A stretch of 64,000 nt of DNA from Gnetum montanum (GCA_015680685.1 MNCI01013629.1:69149-133148), one strand, 5' to 3'; counted from the stretch's first letter, positions 11,009-23,050 are shown. Numbers and translations are program-made. The notes: generated from the sequence alone by a model not told the origin.

Positions 11009-12342
11009 CAAACCCCAAGGCATTACATAAGTTTCTTAATGTAGCTAGTATAAAATGTGTTTCATTATTTGAAATCAATACTCTTAGTACTTCAAATTGA
11101 TTCATCACATGTTGATAGATGAATTTTATAACTATTGATGATATGAAATCCTTAATTGTAGCAACTTCCACCTACCTTATATAGTAATCAAATGCAACAA
11201 TTATATACGATTTCCCTTTAACATGGGCATGATAGAAACCATAAAGTTAATTCCCAAGATATCAAATGGTTTTAACAGTTGTATCTATAACCATGGTTCT
11301 TCATATTTGGCTATAATCTCTCCATCTATCTGACATTATTCATAGGATTATGTAAATTAGTATGCATCTTTGCATATGGTGGACCAAAAATATCTAGTTA
11401 TGAGAATTTTATGATTATGCACTTTCCTACATAGTGATCCCCACATGGTCAATCATGTGTATCTCATACGACCCTTTATAAATTTTCTTCTCGTACATAC
11501 TATAAGATCAAGCCATCAACATAAATTTTGTAAAGATTATCTTTAATTTCAGTAAAGTGCTTAGCCTAATGAAGAAATTGTTGCTTCTTTTTCTTATCTT
11601 ATTTAACAAAGATTTGTTAAGTAGTAAGCTAAATGATATAGTTTGTTAGACATGATTTCTTTTTTGTAGGATTTATAACCATTACTACCTTTGTAAATAG
11701 TAGTTCCTCTAGAAATTGGTTGGACAAAGGTTCTTCATCATCTTCTTTTTCCCATATTAACCAAGATAAATAATTTACAACCACATTCTCATAGTCCTTG
11801 TGATCAATCATAGTAATGTCAAATTCCTCTAAAATTACAAAAATTGAAATTCTTACTCACATCAATTAAGACCCATTGAATCTACTGAATCTATTTTAGA
11901 ATTCCTTTTATGATTTTTTTTAATTTATAACTCAATATTACCTAGTATGATTACAAGCCAATGATACAAGGACTCACCATGAGCTTATTTATTAAAAATC
12001 TTATGGCACTATGATCAGTATGGATATAGATGGGATAGTCAACCAAGTAATGTTGAAACTTTTCTAATGCACACACCACTACTAATAACTCTTTTTCATG
12101 GTGGTCTAGTTGAGTTATGCTCTTACTATACTTCAACTTGCATAGTGAATATAATATGGCATTTTCTGATAATCTAACTATGTTAGTATAATGCTTAATG
12201 CATAACTAGATGTGTTAGTCATTATGTAAAAACCTTTGGTCTAATCTAGAGCTTGCAGGATTAGGGTCTCTACCAATTTCTTCTTTAAACTCTCAAATGT
12301 CCTTTCATAGTTGTCTGATCAAATAAATGATGCATATTTCTT
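11009..12342 (-). pseudogene. TE-4 pol remnant: RNase H and integrase
   Basis: Reading from 12342 down: the RT-RNase H connection (about 12340-12220), then an RNase H segment with EKELLVVVCALEKF and IHTDHSAIRFLI (12136-11951). After that come an ENVV-YLS motif and an SNQFLEELLF segment (11800-11690), the integrase zinc finger (C-GDHY then TRYFWSTI, about 11450-11380), and an integrase core with a G-NFM first-Asp position already changed to Asn (about 11270) and VLISNNETHF (second catalytic Asp changed to Asn, about 11060). Homology ends at the microsatellite at 11008. The right end is the TE-5 insertion; the same reading continues at 20965. It is Ty3/gypsy pol order and non-functional. Confidence 0.8.
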
Positions 12343-12887
12343 TGATAGGGCTTCGAAATCAAAGCCACGTTATCAGGTATCTGATATAAGAGCATAACCT
12401 CTGATGTTGGGGATCCAATATCACCTCATCCATACTAGCCTATAAATACAACACTTGGGTGCATGGTTTGGATATAGATTTTAGAAATAAAGAAGGGAAT
12501 AGATAAATGTTAGTTTGTTTCCAGTGCATGCCCAAAGTGTGATGTTAAGTGATTGTACAACATCCTTATTCAAGTCTGACATATGTGGAAACATTACATG
12601 TTCAACAATAAATATCAAGATTACTTCCATCATTGCAGCATCCACTTAGCTTTATTATTGTTAATTACTTAAATGCTTACTATTTTCCTTAGTTAATGTT
12701 TATCATTTATTACTCTTTATTCTTTCTATCATTAAGTGAAATGAGTACAACTAATCATGAGCGCTTAAGTATAATTACTTAGTAACCTAGTAGTGTTATC
12801 ATTTGGTATGCCTAATAATGGTATATTTCGTAATCCTAGTGGTAGTTGCACAAAGTCAAAGGTGTGTACGAAAGGTTAGGAAAGGAT
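12343..12887 (+). repeat. 5' LTR of TE-5, 3' end missing at an N
   Basis: Starts TGATAGGGC at 12343 and follows the 3' LTR at 20134 closely: the 'gatgttggggatcc' block, the TATAAATACAACAC box (12430-12443), 'gggtgcat', and the 'ggtatgcc' and 'aaggttagga' blocks. It stops at the single N at 12888, so U5, the primer site and the leader are absent. The loss may be an unfilled assembly gap rather than a biological deletion. Confidence 0.75.
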
Positions 12888-12888
12888 N
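12888..12888. other. Single N, sequence join
   Basis: LTR sequence stops here and gag begins immediately after, with no U5, primer site or leader. An unresolved assembly gap is the simplest reading. Confidence 0.7.
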
Positions 12889-15302
12889 TTTTGTATGTTC
12901 CTAACCATCCTTAATACACTCAAGGACTACATTCACCTAAGGCAGAAAATCCTAGAGGAGATGGAAAAAGTCCTAGATGAGGAAGGATCTCAAGGCTTAG
13001 GACCTCCTCAAAACCTAGAAAAGATAAATCAAGGACCATGGGGAGAACTATAGAAGCCATGGTGAGTCTCCTAGTTCCTCATCTTCCTCTTCCTCTTCAA
13101 CATCTAGTTCTAACCAAGATGAACATAGGTATAGAGATATATCTCCACTATGGGGTCAAGATAAAAAAAAGAAATTGAACCCAAGGGCAAAATCAAAGAC
13201 ATCAAAATGAGCATAGGCAAGATCATCACAATCAAACAAATGAAAACAAAAATTTTTAATGCAACATGTCTAATGATGGTGAACCCTTATTGGTCACTAA
13301 GCACTTGACGCAAATTACAAAGGTAGTTAAAATACCCTACAAGCATCAAAGGAAAAGTTGCATCAAAAGGCTTAATATGAATAACATTTCTAAATTTGCA
13401 AGAGGCTATAATTCTAATCCAAAACATCATTTAGAAGCTTTCCATGAAGCTTACATCTTATAGAACATTGAAAGTGAGTGGAAAAAGCTTAAGCGCTTCC
13501 CTATTATACTAATAGACAAAGCCAAATTATGGTATAGAACGTTCAAACCAAATTCAATCCATCGATGATCCATGATGCTGGAACTCTTCAACGAGAAATA
13601 CCAAACATATGTGAGGATGTCCAACCTAAGAAAATGAATCCAAGGATGGAAATAGAAACAACATGAACCCTTGGATATGGCCCTAGATAGATACTATTCT
13701 CTATTGTATAGATGTCCAAGCCATGGTTTATCTCACGTAGAGTAACTTTTCCATATCATGGATGGACTTCGTAGTTATAAACAAGAGAGACCATTAGGAT
13801 CTACACCCAAGGTCGGTTATACAAATTAAAAGTCCATCAAATACAAAGGCTAATCGAACATGTGGCAAAAGAATAAGGAGAGCTATGTAAATAAGAAAAT
13901 GTTGAGAAATATCACTAGGATCCAACTCTTCAAAAGAAGAGGGTTCATCTATATGATAAGGAAAAAAGATAGCTCTTGATGAGGTGATTTCACAACAAAC
14001 CTTGCCAATGCAATAGTTTATTGTTGAACTTCAGGCAAGGCTAGATAAGATGTCAAAATGGATAAACGAGAAAGTTACAACTTGCATAGAAACCATAGAG
14101 GAAAGAGTAACACAAGATAAATCAAGTGATCACAATAAATGGAGGAAAATGAATCAAGAAATAGGTAAGAACACTAATTGGCAAAAAGGGGAAATGGATG
14201 AAGAAGAGAAGGCTATAGACTTAACCATCAAAGAAGATGATGAATGTGACATCTACCTATATGACCATCCAAAGAGCTATTGCCCAATCATGTTACATCT
14301 ACATGAGTATTGGGCTTTTGCATTGAATCCCAGGTTCATACAAAAGCAGATAACTAGGAAATTACCTTTCACACAAGGTAATCATAGACAGTCCAACAAC
14401 CAATCATGCTATCCTAGTGGGACTTCTTAACAACCTCAACACTATCATTAACTGTAGGGACAAAACCCATAGTCATGGGGAAAGCCATCATCAAACATGC
14501 GCTACCCTTATTGTCAAAAAAACCCATCTAGATACTACATTCAACAACCTATTTTCCCAGCTAGTTTTACTTCCTCTGCTTCAAATCACTACTACCACTC
14601 TCCCGAATATCATCAACCCATAACATCTTCTATGAGGTCACCACCTCACACCTCTCACCCTCCATGATATCCTCAATATTCTCATACTCACCTCTATCAC
14701 ATGTCATGGCTAGCAACACAAGAAGGTTCAGCACCACAACATCAATGACAAAATGCCACTTGTGCTACGAACATACATAGAAATGATAATGCTAGTAGAT
14801 CTCCACCAAAATATTAGAAACACCCTATCTTTAGGATGGTTCCCACGTGTGAGCACAACACTAGTGGACCTACTAACTCATCCAAACCAACATAATGCCA
14901 ATCAAGTGCAACACCCTTCCTCTCATAACTAATGTTCTTCAATCCTATGCAAAGGACAACATCCATTGTTACTCTAACACCTGATAGAAATGATGAATCT
15001 AGCACTATGGAGAGACAAAAGAATCCATGAATCACTAATCATGATAAAGGATGCATTCATGGGTCAGATGTCTGCAAAGTTAACACAACTCCTATTCTAA
15101 CCCACCGTACATTTCAAAACCAAGTGTGTGAGCAACAACTCGTCTACACAGCTACCACTAAACCAAAAGACACCCAATGGCTTGAAAATGAAAGTTTAAC
15201 ACTATTTCACAATGCATGGAGCCTACCTTCCCACTTATTAATTCTTATCATGGTCAAAACCCTAGTCATGGGGGAGATGCCCCATCCTAAAATCAAGAAT
15301 TA
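12889..15302 (+). pseudogene. TE-5 gag, decayed
   Basis: Gag order is readable across frames. There is an N-terminal Pro/Arg/Ser-rich part (12950-13150), then the core from 13266 with IPYKHQRKSCIKRLNM and 'NPKHHLEAFHEAYIL' (frame open to 13463). Next come the 'LNEKYQTY' and 'MDGL' regions (13590-13770), a Lys/Glu-rich acidic segment with 'DDECDIYLYDHPKSYCPIM' (14220-14300), and a His/Ser/Pro-rich tail. The C-terminal end (about 15130-15300) shares 'TT-KPKDTQW' and an 'SHGG' ending with TE-8. The region where protease should follow is simply absent. Gag would form the particle and package RNA; this copy cannot encode a full protein. Confidence 0.75.
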
Positions 15303-16834
15303 ATAAGTGTTTTTCATCCTTTTGTTTTACAATTTTTTATTGCTTTATCATTTCTTGATATGAATTTTATTCATCCTTTTCAACTTTTTCCACACTTTCT
15401 ATTTATTTCCTTTGTCAAGAATCCTAATTGTGAATGAAACAACAAGATGTAGCCCAATGAGATGAGGTTTTCNGCCTTTGTCAATAATCCTGATTGTGAA
15501 TGAAACAACAAGATGTAGCCCAATGAGATGAGGTTTTCTCTATGTTGTCAAAGTCATGAGGGACTAATTATCTGGACAGTGCGGCCACATCATCCATCCA
15601 CCCCATTAATAAGAGGTTCTTACCATGGTTATAATGATATTCTTTTCCATCATCAAACTAAAAATAAACTCATAATCATTGTGCCTAGACAAAAAAGTGA
15701 AGAACCAAGGGGGAATGCCAAGGGTGTGACATCAAGGAAACTTGTGGAATATCTTTGACCACTTTTGTATGCTCTATCATGTTGCTAATGTTGTAATTAT
15801 ATGTTTGTAGATCTAACAAAAAATGGGAGTAAGAGTGAAATAAGTGCTGCCTTACCATGTCACTAGAAAGACATGTTACCCATGCTTGAAGGTAATCCTC
15901 GGGTAAGGCTGACAAAGATGAAAATAAAATAAAGGGGCATAGAATAAATTTCTAAGGGTCCCACTAGAAAGACATGTTACCCATGCCTAAAGATTGGTGG
16001 CTTCTCAGAAATCAAAAAAATAAAGAGAGAGAAGTGCCATGAATAAACTCCTCCCTTGGACAAAATGCCAAGTGATGATACTCCTTGCAATGGTGGTAGG
16101 CTTTTAGTTGTAAATCTAAGAGATAAAATAATGCAATGTTACTAGAATGTGGTTTGGACTTTGTTTGAATCTTGGAAAGAAGGGCTAATGATTACTTTAA
16201 CCATTAATAACACAAAAGAATTCATTATATCTATGGTAAGGCATCCTGCATTCCAATTTCTACAATCCTTTCTAAAATCCATCTCATCTCACTATTCATA
16301 TGATCATAACTTGTGGTTTTGTGTAACATAGAGTTATTCTCTCAAATTGGTGGTTCTAACATGTGTGTTTTGCTAAATAGGTATGCATTACATTCAGCCA
16401 CTTTGGCGCTTATAGACATTTTTGGGTGTGGTTATACAAGGACATTAAGGGTTGAAGCCTGCTTTGGGGAGGATCCACTTGTATAACTATTGTAACTTCT
16501 ACTTTTCTAACACAACTACATCATCTTGAACCTTCCAAGTGCATAAATGTCAATTTCAAAACCTTCCCTTATCACACAACCTATGCGTTCTATATCATGG
16601 ATTCAATACCCTTTTCTTACATCTTCCAAATCTTTTAATTTATATAATTCTATTTTCCAACATTATTAGTGGCCAAATATGTATTCTCACCATAACTTTG
16701 GACTCTACATAAAACCTCCCAACTAATCACAAAGCTTCATTTTCCATATTGAATGTCTCCATGTGATGCAAATCAAAGGCCCTTGATATCACAGGGGCAG
16801 GAGGGGAGGAAGTTAATATCGGGTCTGCAAAAAC
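15303..16834 (+). other. TE-5 spacer between gag and ORF2, with conserved noncoding block
   Basis: Non-coding sequence matching the TE-8 spacer (57451-55960, minus) and the region after integrase in TE-7 (62200-63600). Shared blocks include 'aataagaggttcttacc' (15607-15623), 'gtgacatcaaggaaacttg' (15725-15743) and 'ctagaaagacatgttaccc'. The last occurs twice in TE-5 (15861-15892 and 15962-15993). Short ORFs here are chance. An assembly duplication surrounds the N at 15473. Confidence 0.6.
15409..15538. repeat. 64-bp direct duplication flanking an N (probable assembly artefact)
   Basis: Bases 15409-15472 and 15475-15538 are nearly identical (two differences), separated by the N at 15473 and one base. 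This is the pattern left when two overlapping contig ends are joined without merging. Confidence 0.85.
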
Positions 16835-16843
16835 TATAAATAG
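16775..16843 (+). promoter_or_regulatory. Internal promoter of TE-5 ORF2 (TATAAATAG at 16835-16843)
   Basis: A textbook TATAAATAG box preceded by 'cttgatatcac' (about 16781) and 'ttaatatcgggtctgc' (16813-16828). TE-8 has 'GATATCGGGTCT' and then AAAAACTATATATATGG in the same relation. The GATATC/AATATCG motifs followed by a TATA box copy the plan of the LTR U3 in the same family. The ORF2 start codon lies 546 bp downstream. Use as a promoter is inferred. Confidence 0.6.
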
Positions 16844-17388
16844 GGCCTTCGCGATTCTTCAGAAATCATTTCATCATTTGTAGCTAAGGGATTTTTTGCA
16901 TTTTCCTCTCTCAACTAAGAGCTCTATGCATCCAACTTCCACATGAAATATGTACCTCCATATCACTCTGATTTCCCTGGTTTTTGAACTTATTTCATTT
17001 TGAAGTGTTTAATTTAGTCAGGGGGTTCTTGTGTAGAAAACTTATGCTAATTTTTCAAAATTTGCTATCACTTGAAAGGTATTATAATGGTAAGAATGTT
17101 GAAAAACTTAAGCTTTTTAATGATCAGTTGTATGCATGTCAAAAAATTTAATTAACACCCCTAAGGAATCATAACCATCATTATAAGCTATACATAAGGA
17201 AAAAGAAGTCAATTACAAAGGGTTGTAAAAGAAGTTAACACTTTTTGGGGCATTTTTCTTGAAATTCTTCTAGCCTTGCAATCACATGAACTTAGAACTT
17301 AATGAAACTAAGGACATGAGTAAGGTATAAACCTATTAATGATAAATGAAAAACACCTTAGTAACCCAAATTCCTTGATTGCTCACAA
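16844..17388 (+). other. Probable 5' leader of TE-5 ORF2
   Basis: AT-rich, no supported ORF. It includes a CT-rich stretch just after the TATA box ('cattttcctctctc', about 16899-16912) and 'agtcagggggttcttg' (17016-17031). Comparable leaders precede ORF2 in TE-1 and TE-8. Confidence 0.4.
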
Positions 17389-19960
17389 ATGGCCTCAAAA
17401 AAAGGAGGACAAGAAGGACCTTTGTAGGGTGTAAGAAAACACTTGAGGGGTGGTAGAGACCGACTAGGAGAACAAGACACAGCACCTAAGCATGAAGAAT
17501 AGGAGCCCTAATCATTTAGCATTCATCAAGAGGCCCTTTTTACAAGACAGTCAATCAAGACGAAGGTTTTAGGACCATAGCCTCAAGCGTAGGGACAATG
17601 CCTCATGTTGTTCCAAGNGGTTATAACTCAGCTTCAGGCATCGCCTTTATGGAACATCCTTTTTGAAATTGGTGAATGGTACCTCGATGAAATGTACCAA
17701 TTTTGGCACAATAAAAAGGAGGTCACCATTGTCAACATTGGCAGAATCTCTATTTCTTTCCCAGTCAAAGCCATTGCAGAAGCTCTAAACATACCTAATG
17801 TGGGGCCAAATAGTACTCTTATCCATAATATCTAATGTAGAAACAAGGAAGCTATGGCTGAAGCAGACTTACAATAAAGAAGACAAAATATACAATAAGC
17901 TAACTCTAGAGGGGAGAATTTACTTCAAAATCGGCACATACCACCTCTTCCTTACTAAAGGGCTGAATAGGATATCAACCTAAGTGGCCAGAGGAAGTGC
18001 AATCTTGATGGGCAAATACAACACCAACCTTGCCCAACTATATTTCATGGAGATTCAATGGTAGTTTAAGGAAAGAAAGGTAGAGAAGCCAACACTTTCA
18101 TTCCCTTGCCTAATCAGGAAGCTATGCAACCCAAGAGGGCCCAAAATGCTTCATTCTCTAAGTTGCTCAAAGAAATAGCACCAAGTAAAGATCATGGTGA
18201 AGAACAAGAACAAGAACTAGAGAAGGACCAAGAACAAGAACCAAAGCAATGACAAAAGCAGCGAGTCCCACCACCACCACCACAAGATTATAAACCAACA
18301 ATGAGCCATCTATAGCAAATTGTTGAAACTCTCAGTTGGGGAAGTAGGGACAAATCCAACCTCTTCCAAGTTATTAATGATGTCGTTCATCCCATAGTCT
18401 CAACTAATCCATCAAGGGGACAAATTTCTTTGTAGTCAGGAGGTGAGGCCCAATGGTCACATCAAATCTCTAGGAACACTGCATCTTTCCAAGTGGTTCT
18501 TGAAACTGGAGAGGGTGCCATAGTTGTGGTCATGCATGACTAAGATGCAGTAGGTGCAACCAAAGCTATAACAGACCACATCAAAGAATATTTTAATGTG
18601 CTTGTTATGCCCCTAGTGGACTTAATTGGAACTAGAGATCTACAAATGTTAGCTGGGACCTTGATGACTCCTATGACTCATGAGGATGTGCTTGATAGAT
18701 TACTATAGACTGGGTAGGTCATGATAGCCCTCTTCGACATCCCTAGTGATTTCACTGCAATTCAATTTGACCTCATAGCCACCAAAGAAAAACTATTCAT
18801 GGCAGAGACTAAGGTAGAGCATGTAGAAGCATAGGCACATCGATTGCAACAAGAGCTCATTGCCCTGAGGGCTGAATGAAGCGACCCTTCCCAATTCATT
18901 GTGCCTTACCAATTAGAGTAGTTCCAAATAGAGTAGATGAGCTAATTGGTTAAGCAAAATAAAGTGGCTAAACATGAGAAGGAGAAAGTAGTCTAGAATG
19001 CCTCAGCTACTGAAGCACAAGCATATGTTCATGCAAAGGCATTGACCACTACTCAGGAGGAAAATAAGTAGCTTACTATTAACAATGCAAGGTTGACCAC
19101 CATTGAAAAGAAAAAAGTCATTTTGGAAGAGAGCATCCACCAGTTGAGGGAGCAGCCAGTGAGGGTCAACTGGGATAGAGCAGATTGGCCAAAGAGAACC
19201 GAACTCTCTCAACGGAGGAGGTACACACCATACGTCACAGGTCTACAATTGAGATAAGTGTGTGGCAAAATGAGCCCAAGAGGCACAAGAAGCTGAAAGA
19301 GCACTTTTGGGACCAAATCAGCATGTACAAGAAAATCAATGAGAAGAAAATCCAAATGGCAAAGGCTTGCATCAGTTCCATGTTAGTGTAAAATCCTAAT
19401 TAGCAGCCCATCCTGGATAGCTATGCCTTAGTCCACCAAGTGAAAGTAAAAGACAAGGACCTACATATTGAAGATTTGAAGGAGTACATGGCATTAGCTA
19501 ACCTTAGTTATGTTAACCTGGTAGCCATTTATTCTTTATACAAGAAGGAGTTTGCAGATAGAAAAGATGTTCTATGGAAACTTCACATGGCAAAATTGAA
19601 ACTAGAAGCAATTAAGGCTTACTACAATGGGCAAAGAGATGTAGCTTCAGACTTGGCTAGGAGACTAATAAATTATCATGAATTAAGAGAAAAGGCCAAG
19701 GCTTTTGAGAAGGAATGGAGGTAGTTTGCAGCATGATATGTGAAAGCCAATTAAATGTTTCTGCAGTTGCCATATCTATGGGATGTACTAGCGCCAGCAC
19801 ACATTGGATCATCAGTCTGGATGGTGCATGACTCAAGAATGGAGGAGGAGAAGATGTAGGTGCTACTAGATCATTACAAATTCCAGAAGCCTAACAACAA
19901 AGGGAAGCAACCAATGGAAGAGCCAGTACCTTCAAGAACTACTCAACTTCCCCAATTTTG
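17389..19960 (+). pseudogene. TE-5 ORF2: mobile-domain and coiled-coil protein, decayed
   Basis: Starts MASKKGGQEGP at ATG 17389, parallel to MAPKRGQQGGP in TE-8. The N-terminal domain around 17605-17835 reads SPLWNILFEIGEWYLDEMYQ, then FWHNKKEVTIVNIGRISISF and AKAIAEALNIP, well conserved with TE-8. A Gln/Glu-rich and Pro-rich linker follows (18190-18300), then 'DLIGTRDLQMLAGTLMTPMT' (18610-18670), then long Lys/Glu/Ala-rich coiled-coil sequence (18780-19720, open frames 19185-19391 and 19440-19724). The C-terminal PYLWDV segment is at about 19763-19780. Many in-frame stops and one N at 17618 break it. Its retention in a pol-less element hints that it matters to the element, in cis or trans; that is inference. 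Confidence 0.7.
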
Positions 19961-20133
19961 TTGTTTTATTATGTTGTATCCATTTTTTATAAAAAACCAT
20001 TGCAGCATAAAATAGTTAGTTTGTGTGTCTGTTAGAGTCAGTCAATAATCCCATACATTCCCAATATTTTGTAAAGAACTTGTTTCTCATTTTGTTTAAC
20101 TCAAGGACAATTTTTCATTTAATCGTGGCGGTT

Positions 20134-20964
20134 TGATGAGTCATGCTTTGGTAGGGCTCTAATATCGGAGCACAACCTTCGATGTTGGGGATCCAATATT
20201 GCCTCATCCATGCTAGCCTATAAATACAACACTTGGGTGCACATTTGAATATAGATTTTAGACATAAAGAAGGGAATAGATAGGTGTTATTTTGTTTCCA
20301 ATGCATGCCTATAGTGTAATGTTAAGTGATTGTACGACATCCTTATTCTAGTGTGACATACTTGGACACGTTACATTTTTAGTAATAAAGATCAAAATTA
20401 ATTCCATCATTGCAACATCCACTTAGCTTTATTATTGTTAATTACTTAGATGCTTACTATTTTCCTTAGTTAATGTTTATCATTTATTGCTCTTTATTGT
20501 TTTTATCATGAAGCAAAATGAGTACGACTAATTGTGAGCACTTAAGTGTAATTATTTGGTAACCTAGTAGTGTTATCATTTGGTATGCCCAGTAATGGTA
20601 TACTTGTTAATCCCAGCGGTAGTTGCAGGAAGTCCAAGGCATGTACAAAAGGTTAGGAACAGATACTCATCGCACGTAGGCTAATTTAGATTCTACTTTC
20701 CATTGTTACTTGAATTAAATAATTAATTTATCTATTATCATTAGGAGTAGCATAAGGCCGCAGCAACATCAATTATCATATGCCTCACTTTGGACTAAAC
20801 CATACGTGACAAAGCTACCACTAGTCCAAGTGAGAAGACAACAAACTACGATAAAAAATAATGATCTAAATGCCACAACTAGTCCCATCTACAAAATTCA
20901 ATCGGATTGTGCATGAATGCTTGTGACTCGTATGGTTGACTGTAGGGGTACTCATTGCTCGTCA
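20134..20964 (+). repeat. 3' LTR of TE-5
   Basis: Starts TGATGAGTC at 20134 and ends CTCGTCA at 20964 (a decayed TCATCA). It carries the TATAAATACAACAC box (20219-20232) and the conserved tail TCGTATGGTTGACTGTAGG (20928-20946). It pairs with the incomplete LTR at 12343. Confidence 0.8.
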
Positions 20965-22930
20965 ATTCTACCAACAATTTATCAATCTTTAAGAAATTCT
21001 CAATAAGTCTTCTATAGTACCAATTAGCATAGATCACACCTATCATGTTTTTTGAATTAGAATCAATAACATCTTCTACAATAGTAGCTTTTCCTTTATA
21101 CTTATACATGTTACATCTTTTCTCTTTCTTTTTCTTCTTATCTTTTACCCTAGTTAAAGCTTACTTAGTCTTCTCTTTTACTATATTTAATGTTACTATA
21201 AATTTTTCATCTACAAAATCCCACATCTTTTTGAGGTTTGTTGCAATGTCATAGATAAATTTTTCGAATTAGCAAGATCTTTCTTTGAATCATATCTTTG
21301 ATAAATTCTTCTTCTTATGTCTCATAGACCCAAACATCTCTTTTGCAAAGAGATGGATCACTATTATGCTTCTTTGTAAATTCTCTTTATCTTAGTTTTC
21401 CTTCTTTCTTAGGCACTTGATCAAGTAACCTCTAACTATGATGGTCTTGCATTTTAGACAACCTTCCTTAGGCATAAAATCCAAGGGTTTATCTTATTTT
21501 ATTTATTAACCCATTAATTATGTGCCTTATTCCTTTTGAGAGAGACCATGCCTTGGGCATCTATGTAAAAGTGAGCAATATATACTCATGGATGCATCAA
21601 GGAACTCATGACTCTCTTGCCTCCATCCTTGGATCTGTTTCCTTAGATTTGACACTCTTAAATAGATCTGATATTTGTCATTGAAAAGTTCTAACATGGT
21701 GCTTAATCGGTAAATAGAGTCTAGTTCTAAAGATCAATACCAACTTTTTGCTTCTTTAATTATTGTTCTTAATAATAATTGAAATTTCTGCCAATCATTT
21801 TCAATGTTTTGAAGGGCACAAGCATCATGGAAAGCTTGCAGACGATATCGTGGATTGACATTGTAACCTCCCTCAAACTTCAAAATTATATTCACGTCAA
21901 TTTTCTTGATGTGACTATCCCTCTAATGCCCTGTCAAAATATACACAACCTCTTTGATATTTATCATGCTACTCGTAGCTAGTAAGGGCTCATTAGAATA
22001 TTTGTGTTTGTCATGATATCTATTATGGTAGTGATGGTCCCTTCTCTGTTCTTCATCATTTCTTCTATGATGTTGTCTCTCTCTTTCTTTGTCTTCTTTT
22101 TTATCTTCATCATGGTTTTTATCTCTTTCATGTTATCTTTATTGATCTTTTCTTTTATTCCTACCAAGCAATATGTCTTGATTTCTTAATGGAGTTCTAT
22201 TTTCATGTCAATGTTCTTCTTTGTAAGAGTTTGTTGATGAGGGTGACAAGAATAATGAAGGGCTTGAAGAGTAATGCCAACTTATTTTCCTTTTACAATC
22301 TCTTGATTTTTCCTTTCTGGATATATTGGAAGTTCTAAGCCTTTGGTCCCTCCTTGCTCTAGGATTCATCCCATCCCTTCTAGAGGTTTCTGCTAAGGTA
22401 AATAGAGTCTTTGTTACATAGAATCTTTAATGTATAAGATAGGTGGTCAAGAAGTAGATTGATGATGGTGAGACTTTTTAGACTAACATTCCACATCTTT
22501 CCTCTCTAATGGTAGTATTACATGATATGCATGTTTTTCTTCTCTTGTCCATACTTAGCTTTCATGATGGAATCTCTTCTAGCTTGGGCCTCTATCAACC
22601 AATAAGATCCAATCATGTACTTTGTGACTTGATAGCCTCCATGAACATGACCAAGGCTAGATCTTAATATAGCAACTTGAAGCATGGATGGCAATGACTA
22701 GTCAAGTGGTTATATAATTTTGTCTTGCAAGTCTCTTCATTAAAATTATTCATCTTAATAAAAAATGAAGGTAAAACGTGAATAATATGGATGAGTATGA
22801 GCATAGGAAATTCTTGTTTGCATTGGTTCATTTCAAGTTTCTTTACCAAAAATTTTGTCATTGCTTTCATAGTGTTGTTAACAATAGAAAATTAACTTTC
22901 TGTGTAGAGGCTATGCTTAATTAGTTAGGG
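20965..22930 (-). pseudogene. TE-4 gag fused by deletion to the RT-RNase H connection
   Basis: From about 22930 down, the minus strand reads degenerate gag: a Lys/Glu/Asp-rich low-complexity region (22170-21980), the gag core with the LRR-Q-like and 'RYY-LL' equivalents (21900-21500), and a basic segment. At 21109 the gag motif YKYKGKATIVEDVIDSNS runs within one open frame straight into NWYYRRLIENFLKIDKLLVE, which belongs to the connection after RT. Protease and the RT catalytic core are therefore deleted. The reading resumes left of TE-5 at 12342. Confidence 0.7.
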
Positions 22931-23030
22931 TCTAAGTGTGTTTTTAAGGATATTATATATTTTGGAAAGTAGATCATGAAATACTAATAGAATGGACTTG
23001 TATAATGTCAACTAACTAGAATATTGACAC

Positions 23031-23050
23031 CATCCTTAGCAATGATACTA
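23031..23050 (-). other. Decayed primer-binding site of TE-4
   Basis: The minus-strand sequence begins TAGTATCATTGCTAAGGA just inside the LTR. It follows TGGCGCCGTTGCCGGGGA with several transitions, as in the other tRNA-Asp-type sites here. Confidence 0.45.

Larger units (their letters stand above)
12343..20964 (+). mobile_element. TE-5: pol-less LTR retrotransposon carrying gag and ORF2
   Basis: Order: 5' LTR (12343-12887, end lost at an N), gag (12889-15302), spacer (15303-16834), internal promoter, ORF2 (17389-19960), 3' LTR (20134-20964). No protease, RT, RNase H or integrase similarity is present anywhere inside, although TE-6 and TE-7 retain pol. TE-8 has the same layout. The element sits in the minus-strand pol of TE-4: integrase/RNase H lies to the left and the RT-RNase H connection (NWYYRRLIENF) to the right. 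A clean target duplication is not visible; the flanks AAGAA and AGAAT (minus strand) only resemble each other. Confidence 0.8.
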
